The position numbers and the translations under genes are program-made. From positions 1 through 33,617 of the forward strand of contig DASYYE010000585.1 in NCBI GenBank assembly GCA_035946955.1: 33,617 nucleotides of DNA, in the 5' to 3' direction. The notes under the pieces were generated by a model. That model saw only the letters and a list, made by a program, of their open reading frames with translations. It was not told the origin of the DNA and did no database searches. Below, piece by piece: positions 7,325 through 13,738 of the stretch. This DNA is from DASYYE01 sp035946955 (lineage in GTDB: Bacteria; Actinomycetota; Actinomycetes; Streptosporangiales; Streptosporangiaceae). Within the stretch, counting starts at the first letter, position 1; each line of letters starts with the position of its first letter.

Positions 7325-8050
7325 TCACGTGTGACCGGTGTTGCCGAGTTGGCCGATCAGCGATTCCAGCGACCCCGCGATCAGTTGCGGATCGGTCAGC
7401 AGTGCCAGGTGGTGGCTGCTGAGCGCGGCAACTGGCCAGCCCGTCGACCGGGCCTTGGCCGCTTGGTCCTGGTAAGCCTCGCTCAGCTGGAGATAGGCGG
7501 CCGGGGTTCCGCGATCGCTTCGGATATCCGGATGGACCTCGTCGAACATGGCCAGCGGCAGCCGGGGGCAATCCGCCGCGAACTGTGCCCGCAGACCTGG
7601 GTCGGGCAGGAGCCCGGCCAAGCCGTCCTCGCCCCACCAGTCGCACCAGGGCGGCATCCACCCCTGAGGGTCGGCTGACTCGCGCAGGTAGGCCACGAGA
7701 TCCTCGGGCATGGTCTGCATCCAGCTCCGGCCCGGCGTGGGCAGGCCCGCATCGACGTATACGTAACCCCGGACCCCGGCCGCCACGTCGCCGACCGCAG
7801 GCAACAGCGACCCCGCGCCGCTATGACCAACGAGGACGGCCGACGAGCCCGACACACAGTCGGCTACGGCCTGGACCTCGTGGGCGAAGAACGGCGGGCC
7901 CGTCCTGAGGGTGGCCGTCAGGTCAGCGGTAACGACGTCGTAGCCGCGTGCCGCCACCAACTGGTCCGCGACAAGCCGCCACACACCTGGGCCGGTCAGC
8001 GGGCTGTGTACGAGCACGAGCCCGAAGGCCGGCCTGCTCCGAATCTGCAT
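7325..8050 (-). CDS. Alpha/beta-hydrolase fold protein
   Basis: A 241-residue protein. It opens with a first strand FGLVLVHSPLTGPGVWRLVA, where HSPL takes the HG-x-x position near the oxyanion hole. The nucleophile elbow VLVGHSGAGSLLPAV (GHSGAG, Ser near residue 83) and the late HHLALLTDPQLIAGSL segment, supplying the catalytic His, complete a plausible triad. A Trp/Pro-rich cap (WMPPWCDWWGEDGLAGL) would shape the pocket. I chose the ATG at 8050 because upstream in-frame sequence runs through the regulatory region of the XRE gene. Substrate unknown; it may be an esterase or a non-catalytic relative. Confidence 0.8.
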   Translation of the reverse strand: MQIRSRPAFGLVLVHSPLTGPGVWRLVADQLVAARGYDVVTADLTATLRTGPPFFAHEVQAVADCVSGSSAVLVGHSGAGSLLPAVGDVAAGVRGYVYVDAGLPTPGRSWMQTMPEDLVAYLRESADPQGWMPPWCDWWGEDGLAGLLPDPGLRAQFAADCPRLPLAMFDEVHPDIRSDRGTPAAYLQLSEAYQDQAAKARSTGWPVAALSSHHLALLTDPQLIAGSLESLIGQLGNTGHT

Positions 8051-8126
8051 ACCGCTGATCCTTACAGCAGTGCCCGGCTGGCGGGCCGACCTGCCTGCCA
8101 GTCCTGGAGCGGCGACCGGTGCGAGC

Positions 8127-8176
8127 GATGTAAAGGGTGCTTGACACGACATGTCGAGTAAAGGTACCTTTACATC
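8127..8176 (+). promoter_or_regulatory. XRE promoter with nested palindromes (leaderless start)
   Basis: TTGACA (8141-8146) and TACCTT (8165-8170) are 18 bases apart; the predicted start of transcription coincides with the ATG at 8177. TAAAGGTACCTTTA (8159-8172) is a perfect 14-base palindrome over the -10. GATGTAAAGG (8127-8136) is a perfect inverted copy of CCTTTACATC (8167-8176). CGACATGTCG (8147-8156) is a third palindrome in the spacer. The three TAAAGG half-sites suggest cooperative autorepression by the encoded XRE protein. Confidence 0.65.
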
Positions 8177-8386
8177 ATGCGGAACAAGGTCCGAGAGCAG
8201 CGCACCCAGCGTGGGCTGTCCCAAGCGGAAGTGGCAGCGGCACTGGGCGTATCGCGGCAGACGGTGATCTCCATCGAGAACGGCCGGTACCTGCCGTCAC
8301 TGCCGCTGGCGTTCCGGATCGCCCAGTTCTTTGACATGACGGTCGACACGATGTTCGACCCCAACCATGAGGAGGCCGACAGATGA
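8177..8386 (+). CDS. XRE-family (Cro/C1-type) small regulator
   Basis: A 69-residue protein consisting almost entirely of one helix-turn-helix domain: KVREQRTQRGLSQAEVAAAL, GVSRQTVISIENGRYLPSLP, LAFRIAQFFDMTVDTMFD. It belongs to the short YdcN/YgzD-like regulators that pair with small membrane proteins. It lacks an effector domain, so signalling may come from its partner. The ATG is probably used without a leader. The TGA overlaps the next ATG (8383), coupling the two genes. Palindromes in its promoter suggest autoregulation. Confidence 0.9.
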   Translation: MRNKVREQRTQRGLSQAEVAAALGVSRQTVISIENGRYLPSLPLAFRIAQFFDMTVDTMFDPNHEEADR

Positions 8387-8841
8387 TGAACTTCATTCGG
8401 CCGCGACTGCGCAAGCCCGCATGGACCATCCTGGCCGGAGCGGTATTCGCCGCTGCATGGGTGATCCACGGTGGCCCGCACTGGTGGTTGTTTGTGAGCC
8501 TGGTCGCGATAGTGACGGCGGGCCGGGCATTCGCCTTCTACGTGTGGGGCGGCGAAGACGACGACGTGGGGGCACTGTCCGGCTCCCGCACCGACGAGCG
8601 GCAGATGCAGCTCAGCCTGCGGTCGCGCGCACTGGCCTTCAACCTCACCGCACTGGCCGCCTTCGCCGGGGTCACCGCAGCGGTCGCGCTCCGCGCCACC
8701 TGGTGGTGGCCGTTCACGGTCATCCTCGCCATACTCGGCATCGGCTACCTGCTTGGCCTGTCCGCCTACAGCATCGCCGAGGAAGACGGCGCCGACGACG
8801 CGGAACCCGAGCACCAGCCACCGGCCCCCATCGGCCGCTAG
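8383..8841 (+). CDS. Four-helix membrane protein paired with the XRE regulator (DUF2178-like)
   Basis: A 152-residue protein. Two N-terminal helices (TILAGAVFAAAWVIHGG and WWLFVSLVAIVTAGRAFAFYV) are followed by a polar loop with TDERQMQLSLRSRALAFN, then two more helices (AALAAFAGVTAAVALRA, PFTVILAILGIGYLLGLSAY) and an acidic tail. A DER motif in the loop between hairpins resembles DUF2178-type proteins, which are commonly encoded after short XRE regulators; the family name is from memory. GGAGG at 8371-8375 and the 4-base overlap support the start. A membrane signal that controls the regulator is a reasonable inference. Confidence 0.75.
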   Translation: MMNFIRPRLRKPAWTILAGAVFAAAWVIHGGPHWWLFVSLVAIVTAGRAFAFYVWGGEDDDVGALSGSRTDERQMQLSLRSRALAFNLTALAAFAGVTAAVALRATWWWPFTVILAILGIGYLLGLSAYSIAEEDGADDAEPEHQPPAPIGR

Positions 8842-9018
8842 CCCGCCACCGCTGCGGGTGCAACCCCACTCCTCTTCCCAAGTCCGCTCCCGGCGGGTCT
8901 CCCCAGGTGGCTGGCCGGGCTGCGGCGCTCACGGCGCCACCAGAAACCATTTCGGCTTCGTGGTCTGACGGAGCTAGCCTGGTATTTGTGACTGAGACGC
9001 TGGCACGGCGGTTTACCT

Positions 9019-9050
9019 GCCTCCCGGCCCAGGATGGGCCGCCGGGAGGC
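9019..9050 (+). promoter_or_regulatory. Strong hairpin in the leader of the PheS-like gene
   Basis: GCCTCCCGGC (9019-9028) pairs perfectly with GCCGGGAGGC (9041-9050); CCC/GGG inside can extend the stem. It lies about 90 bases before the ATG at 9139. The 8842-9138 interval otherwise holds no gene and no clear promoter. No T-box AGGGUGG-type motif is present, so a tRNA-sensing leader is not supported; a terminator or attenuator is possible. Confidence 0.4.
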
Positions 9051-9138
9051 GCTGTGCCGCATTAGGCCGGACACGCTCAGGCGGACCCGGGCCGGGAGGG
9101 AACTCCCAGCCGGTTCGCTTGATCGAAGGAGTCCAGCC

Positions 9139-10254
9139 ATGTCCAGCCCTGTTTCCTGTCTCAGCCCGCTGCAGTTGCAGCAAGACCTCGGTATCCGGGA
9201 TCTGTCCGACCCCGCGGAAGGCCCCCACGCCATCCAGACCCTCATCGACCGGGCCGCGGCAGCGCTGCGCCACATCTGGGACTGTGAGGTCCGCTGGTGC
9301 CGCGGCCAGCGTGTCGTGCCGGTCGCCGACAACTATGACCAGCTCGGCTACACCGCCGAAGCGGTCACGCGGGACACCCGCTACACCCGCTACGTCGACA
9401 CCGGGCACATGCTGCGCAGCCATGCCAGTGCCATGGTCCCGCCAGCGCTGCGCCAGCTTGCCGGTGCGCCTGGCGATGACGTGCTGCTGGTCTGCCCTGG
9501 GCTGGTCTACCGCCGCGACTGCATCGACTGGCAGCACACCGGGACACCGCACCAGCTCGACCTGTGGCGGATCACCCGGCGGGCGATGAGCGACACCGAC
9601 ATGGACGAAATGGTCGCGGCCCTGCTGGTCGCACTCGTCCCAGGCCTGCCCAGCCGGCAAGAGCCACGGACCCATCCTTATACGCTGCGCGGCAGGCAGG
9701 TTGACGTGTGCCAGCACAGCCGGTGGGTGGAAGTCTGGGAATGCGGGTGCGCCCATCCTGGCGTGCTGGCCGCTGCCGGTCTCGGCGACCGCAGCGGGCT
9801 CGCCCTCGGGATGGGCCTGGACCGGCTGCTGATGCTGGTCAAGGACATCCCCGACATCCGGCTGCTCCGCAGCGACGACCCCCGGGTGGCCCGCCAGATG
9901 CTCGACCTGGGCAGGTACCAGCCGGTCTCCTCGATGCCTGCGGTCACCCGTGACCTGTCCATCGCTGTCGACGCTGACGAGGACCAGGAGACCCTCGGCG
10001 ACCGGGTCCGGGATGCCCTGGGTGCGGATGCACGCTGTGTGGAGGAGGTGCGGGTCCTTTCCGCCACCGCGTGCGAGGAACTGCCCGCCACGGCCATTAC
10101 CCGCCTGGGAGCAAGGCCTGACCAGCAGAACCTCCTGGTCCGCGTCGTGCTCCGCGACCTGGACACCACACTGACAGACCAGGCCGCCAACACCCTCCGC
10201 AACCGGATCTACCGGGCGCTCCACCAGGGAAGCCAATACCAGTGGGCCCAATGA
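9139..10254 (+). CDS. PheS-like class II synthetase paralogue with FDX-ACB domain
   Basis: A 371-residue protein resembling a single-chain phenylalanyl-tRNA synthetase such as the mitochondrial enzyme. Class II motif 2 is visible as VYRRDCIDWQHTGTPHQLDL (about residues 124-143). A PheS-like acidic/aromatic strand follows (SRWVEVWECGCAHPGVL), then motif 3 as LALGMGLDRLLMLVKDIPDI (about residues 219-238). Residues about 262-371 form a ferredoxin-fold anticodon-binding domain (MPAVTRDLSIAVDADED to the end). The N-terminal coiled coil of bacterial PheS and most of PheT are absent. GAAGGAG (9125-9131) supports the start. I recall a public family name 'PheS-related mystery ligase SrmL' for such proteins. 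The aminoacyl or ligase substrate is unknown; it is unlikely to be the housekeeping PheRS, which needs a PheT partner. Confidence 0.8.
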   Translation: MSSPVSCLSPLQLQQDLGIRDLSDPAEGPHAIQTLIDRAAAALRHIWDCEVRWCRGQRVVPVADNYDQLGYTAEAVTRDTRYTRYVDTGHMLRSHASAMVPPALRQLAGAPGDDVLLVCPGLVYRRDCIDWQHTGTPHQLDLWRITRRAMSDTDMDEMVAALLVALVPGLPSRQEPRTHPYTLRGRQVDVCQHSRWVEVWECGCAHPGVLAAAGLGDRSGLALGMGLDRLLMLVKDIPDIRLLRSDDPRVARQMLDLGRYQPVSSMPAVTRDLSIAVDADEDQETLGDRVRDALGADARCVEEVRVLSATACEELPATAITRLGARPDQQNLLVRVVLRDLDTTLTDQAANTLRNRIYRALHQGSQYQWAQ

Positions 10255-10410
10255 ACCAGGTCAGCAGGTCATTCGCGGTGACATCTGCGGAGACCTCTCC
10301 ATCAGCTCCACGGTGACGGACTACTGTGATTTCGGGCATTTACGCACGCTCGAACCAGTCCGGTCAGCGCCGCCAGCGCCTACCTACGCCGCCGTGGAGG
10401 AGGCAATGCG

Positions 10411-10734
10411 ATGGACGAGTCCCCCCGCAGCGGGCAGGTGGTGCCGGACATCGTCATCGCACCTGCGCACCCTGCCAACAAGAGCAGCCAGATCGTGTTC
10501 GAGGTGCGGCCAGGTGCCGCCGGCACGGACGTGCTGCCGGTGTTCAGCTCGGTCCGGCAGCTCGTAGAGACCCTGGGCCCGGCACAGCCCTGGGTGGCGC
10601 TGCCGTTGCGCAAGGCGCGGGAACTCGCGGCCGCCGGAGGCATCCAACAGGTAGTGCTTGATCCCGTGGCACCCCCCGGCACCTGGCGCTGGGGCTACTC
10701 CGACCTGGAGACACTAACGCGGGACCTCGCCTGA
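10411..10734 (+). CDS. SAV_915/SseB-like small protein heading the ESX effector operon
   Basis: A 107-residue protein. Its core, VLPVFSSVRQLVETLGPAQPWV then LRKARELAAAGGIQQVVLDP, has the alternating strand-helix pattern of the SseB/SAV_915-like proteins often found beside actinobacterial type VII secretion genes; the name is from memory. GGAGGAGG (10396-10403) precedes the ATG by seven bases. The stop is 29 bases before the next gene, so it is probably the first gene of an operon running to 13043. No signal peptide or membrane helix is present; a cytosolic accessory role is likely but unproven. Confidence 0.7.
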   Translation: MDESPRSGQVVPDIVIAPAHPANKSSQIVFEVRPGAAGTDVLPVFSSVRQLVETLGPAQPWVALPLRKARELAAAGGIQQVVLDPVAPPGTWRWGYSDLETLTRDLA

Positions 10735-10763
10735 CATGCAATCAGCAGGGAGGGGCAGAGCAG

Positions 10764-11075
10764 TTGAGCAGCGGCGGATTCCAGGTGGTCATGGCGGACC
10801 TGCAGTCGGCTGCGGGGACGTTCCACACTGAGGCGGCGGCCTTTCAGGCGATCATGCCGGATGCCTGCACGGCCCTTCCAGACGGCGGGTCCGCGGCCTT
10901 CAACGAGAGTCTGAACGCGGTCGTCGAGGCCATCAGCCTGGTGCACCTGCAGATCGGTGCCGACATCGACGACAACGGCACCAAGCTGCAGACAGCGCAT
11001 GACCGCTACCAGCACACCGAAGAGACACTGACCACGCTGGCGCACCAGATCAGCGACCCGGCCCAGATCCACTGA
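10764..11075 (+). CDS. Small helical WXG100-like partner protein
   Basis: A 103-residue, almost entirely helical protein beginning at TTG, with AGGGAGGGG (10747-10755) upstream. Helix one (FQVVMADLQSAAGTFHTEAA) and helix two (NESLNAVVEAISLVHLQIGA), joined by a Pro/Gly turn near PDACTALPDGGS, give the helical-hairpin outline of ESX partners. The canonical WxG turn is missing. Near the C-terminus DRYQHTEETLTTLAHQI contains YQHTE, which fits the YxxxD/E export signal of ESX substrates. It lies directly before a large WXG-headed protein, ten bases apart, so it could be the co-secreted partner of that protein. It resembles the family I remember as DUF6317. Confidence 0.7.
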   Translation: MSSGGFQVVMADLQSAAGTFHTEAAAFQAIMPDACTALPDGGSAAFNESLNAVVEAISLVHLQIGADIDDNGTKLQTAHDRYQHTEETLTTLAHQISDPAQIH

Positions 11076-11085
11076 CGAGGCGGAC

Positions 11086-12459
11086 ATGCGATTGATGGAG
11101 GCAGACACGGGATCCTCCGGCGCCAAGTCCCCGTCGGCGCTTGCACCGTTCGCCTATGACTGGGTCGGCGGCGACATCCACGGCCTGTCCGCCTATGCCG
11201 GGACACTGTACGGGTACGCACCCAAGATCAACAACGTCGCGGCCGCGCTGAACGGCAAAGTCAGCCAGATCGTGGGCGATGCCGGATGGCAGGGGTCGGC
11301 GGCCTCGGCATTCACCAAAGCATGGGACCACGACGCCACGGGGGCGGCCGCGCTGGCGACGGTGACCTCCGCGACCGGGGACGTGGTGGACTGGCTGGCG
11401 GTCACCCTGTCGAAGATCGAGAGTGCGCTGGAACAGGCGGCACACGAGGCGGCCAGCCACGGGGTACCGGTCGGCGCGGGTGGGCAGCCACCCAACATGT
11501 GCCTTGCCAATGCGGCGGCGGAGAGCTGGCGGGCCAGCTATCAGGGGTTCTGGGACCGGTGCATGCTGGACGCGGTCACCGCGCGCAACAAGGCGGCGGG
11601 TGCGCTGCAGGGGATCGGCAACACCATCCTGGGCAACCACGATGGCCGGCTCAGCAGCGGCGACTGGACCGCGGTCAGCGACGTACTCGCCGGGTTCCTC
11701 GGCGAGCAGACCAGGTACCGCGGCTTTGTCGACCTGCGAGTCGGGCACGCCAAGTCGGAACTGGCGGACGCCCGGACAAAGGCGATCGAGGACGCCCGCC
11801 AGGCGGATGGCCGGTTCGGCACCTGGTCGGCCGAGGACAGGCAGGGTTTCAACGACGCGAAGAGCACACTCTCCTCGGCAGAGGAGGACCTGACCGCCGC
11901 CAAGGGCACTGAGAACTGGCTCAGCAGGCTCGCCGGGTTCAGCCCCAGCGACATCCCGGCGGTCGGGGATTCCGTCGACGGCGTTGGTGGCGTTGCCGGC
12001 GACCTGGCAAGGGCGGGGACGGGTATCCCCTTCGTGGACCTGGCCGCGGTAGGGGTCAGCACCTACTTCGGTGCGCAGGAGGACATGGCGCAGGGCGTGC
12101 CCGGTGACGTCGCCTACCCGGCCGAGGCCGCTGGCAATGTGGCGGCCCTCGGCATCGGCGGCGGGCTCGGCATCGCCACGACCGGTGTCGTCGCCACGGG
12201 ACTGACGACCCTCGGCGCCAGCGGCCTCGTCGTGTCGCTGGGGGCTGGAGGTGCCGGAGTCCTGGCGGGTGGCGTGGTGGCCTACGGCGTAGGCGACTTC
12301 ACACACCACCTGATCGACGAGAACTGGGGTGCCGACATGAACAAGTACGGCACGGTCGACGGCATCATGCACGGGATCGGCGACAGTGCGGTGAAGACCG
12401 GCGAGGACTTCGGGCATATGGCCTCGAGCGTCTGGCATGGGATCACGAGTATTTTCTGA
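11086..12459 (+). CDS. WXG-headed type VII secretion effector candidate
   Basis: A 457-residue protein. Residues about 25-125 form a WXG100-like helical hairpin with the turn GWQGSAASAFTKAW (W68-Q-G70). A second helical region (about 150-235) and a charged segment (DARTKAIEDARQADGRFGTW) follow. Residues about 310-400 are Gly/Ala/Val-rich and hydrophobic (AAGNVAALGIGGGLGIATTG, LVVSLGAGGAGVLAGGVVAY), capable of inserting into a membrane. The protein ends in a 55-residue polar/aromatic tail. There is no signal peptide, as expected for an ESX substrate. The small partner upstream (10 bases) and the membrane protein downstream (2 bases) are in the same operon. I recognise no enzymatic toxin domain; a pore-forming or membrane-associated effector is an inference. 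Confidence 0.7.
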   Translation: MRLMEADTGSSGAKSPSALAPFAYDWVGGDIHGLSAYAGTLYGYAPKINNVAAALNGKVSQIVGDAGWQGSAASAFTKAWDHDATGAAALATVTSATGDVVDWLAVTLSKIESALEQAAHEAASHGVPVGAGGQPPNMCLANAAAESWRASYQGFWDRCMLDAVTARNKAAGALQGIGNTILGNHDGRLSSGDWTAVSDVLAGFLGEQTRYRGFVDLRVGHAKSELADARTKAIEDARQADGRFGTWSAEDRQGFNDAKSTLSSAEEDLTAAKGTENWLSRLAGFSPSDIPAVGDSVDGVGGVAGDLARAGTGIPFVDLAAVGVSTYFGAQEDMAQGVPGDVAYPAEAAGNVAALGIGGGLGIATTGVVATGLTTLGASGLVVSLGAGGAGVLAGGVVAYGVGDFTHHLIDENWGADMNKYGTVDGIMHGIGDSAVKTGEDFGHMASSVWHGITSIF

Positions 12460-12461
12460 CC

Positions 12462-13043
12462 ATGACGAAGGGTGAGGCACGGATACGCAGCAGCGATTCC
12501 CTGCCACCCCGCAGCGCGCTGCCGCGCGGTATCGAGGTCCCGGCCATACCCGTGGTGGGCCGCACCTGGTACGACCGGGGACCCAGGTACTGGGTGCGGC
12601 GGGCTGGCCTGGCGCTCATGTGGGCGCTGCTGCTGACCCTGATCGGGGCCTCGGACGCGGGCTTCTACGGTGCGGTGCGCCACTCGTCACGGACCGGCTT
12701 CGTTGTCCTGCTCGTCATCAACGTGGCCCTGGCCGTCGCGGCTGTCGTGTATGTCGCGGTCCGCACCCTGCGGCGCTGGAACGTGGCATCCCTGCCAGGC
12801 CAGGCCAGGCCCCCGGCGTTCCACTTCGGCCAGGGACGGACCGGCGCCGTGCTCAGCGGGTTCGCCCAGCTTGGTTACTGGCTGGTGCTGCTGGTCGCCG
12901 CTTTCGCGATGCTGGTCTTTCCCGCGCTCCTCATCGCCCTGTTCCTGACCTCACTGATGCCGGAACAGCTTTCGGAGCGACAGGCCCGGCTGTGGGTGGC
13001 CGGGCAACTGCGCGAGCACGGTAACGGGACACCGGCCGGGTAG
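12462..13043 (+). CDS. Four-helix membrane protein, possible immunity or accessory protein
   Basis: A 193-residue protein with a ~45-residue polar N-terminus and four predicted helices: AGLALMWALLLTLIGASDAG, GFVVLLVINVALAVAAVVYV, LSGFAQLGYWLVLLVAAFAM and FPALLIALFLTSL. A helical C-terminal tail follows (LSERQARLWVAGQLREHG). Its ATG is two bases after the stop of the effector candidate, so expression is tightly linked. A multi-spanning protein encoded directly after a hydrophobic effector would fit an immunity role or an ESX accessory role; sequence alone cannot decide. I do not recognise the family. Confidence 0.65.
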   Translation: MTKGEARIRSSDSLPPRSALPRGIEVPAIPVVGRTWYDRGPRYWVRRAGLALMWALLLTLIGASDAGFYGAVRHSSRTGFVVLLVINVALAVAAVVYVAVRTLRRWNVASLPGQARPPAFHFGQGRTGAVLSGFAQLGYWLVLLVAAFAMLVFPALLIALFLTSLMPEQLSERQARLWVAGQLREHGNGTPAG

Positions 13044-13098
13044 CCGGGCCGGCGGGACGCCTCTTGCTGTTATCAAACGGGCCTGGGTGGCTGGGTGG

Positions 13099-13725
13099 TC
13101 AGTGCTTCACCCGCACCATGGCCTGGCGGAACAGAGCCGTGACGCCTGCCAGGTGATGGATGGTCACGGTGTCCAGGGCGAGCGGCGGCTCATAGTCGAA
13201 GACGCCATAGGTGCCGTTGTCAGCCCACATGCAGAACGTGACGCCATTGGCCACCCAGCACTTCACCGTGCCGCCCAGCGCACCCGCGGGCTCGGTCGTC
13301 AGGTGCACCTCCTGGCCCTGGAAGAAACCCAGGTAGTCCTGGACCGCGGCAGCGGGGCTGACCCCCTGGGCGAGCTGCCCGGCGATCAGGTAGACGTTGT
13401 GGTCCACCGCGTTTCCGGGCCGGTACAGGCCGTCAGTGGCGTTGACGGCGAACGAGTATCGGCGGGGGAACCTGTGGTCCGGCGTGGGTGCGGAGACCGG
13501 GTGGTTCTTCTTGTCCACCAGGTGGTAGACACCGAGCCGCACCGGGTAGGCCGAAAGCTCGGTGGCAGGGCCTGATGCCGTCCGGGTGGCTGCGGATGGG
13601 CTGTGCGAAGGGGCCGGGTGGTGCTGGTTGACGTGGCCGCCGCCGCAGGCCGCCAGGAGGACGGCAAGCGAGGCGGCACCAACGGTACCCACCCGGCCCC
13701 TCACACTGTGACTTCTGATTGCCAT
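13099..13725 (-). CDS. Lipoprotein at the end of the esx operon
   Basis: A 208-residue precursor with an N-terminal signal (RGRVGTVGAASLAVLLAACG) and lipobox LAAC, giving a lipid-anchored Cys27. A ~30-residue Ser/Pro/His/Thr linker (HPAPSHSPSAATRTASG) leads to a globular domain with AYPVRLGVYHLVDKKNHPVS, RYSFAVNATDGLYRPGNAVD and a C-terminal VKCWVANGVTFCMWADNGTY with two Cys likely to form a disulfide. The ATG lies 13 bases after the PPE-like gene stop, with GGAGA touching it. The neighbourhood suggests a cell-surface component or checkpoint linked to ESX secretion. No family recognised. Confidence 0.75.
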   Translation of the reverse strand: MAIRSHSVRGRVGTVGAASLAVLLAACGGGHVNQHHPAPSHSPSAATRTASGPATELSAYPVRLGVYHLVDKKNHPVSAPTPDHRFPRRYSFAVNATDGLYRPGNAVDHNVYLIAGQLAQGVSPAAAVQDYLGFFQGQEVHLTTEPAGALGGTVKCWVANGVTFCMWADNGTYGVFDYEPPLALDTVTIHHLAGVTALFRQAMVRVKH

Positions 13726-13738
13726 TCTCCGCTGGGGC

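Noticed and set aside
9019..9138. T-box riboswitch before the PheS-like gene
   Set aside because: The conserved T-box sequence and an antiterminator pair are not present; only generic hairpins are seen.
11050..12507. 485-codon frame antisense to the effector candidate
   Set aside because: It lacks hydrophobic or domain structure; the plus-strand frame has a ribosome site, WXG turn and operon spacing.
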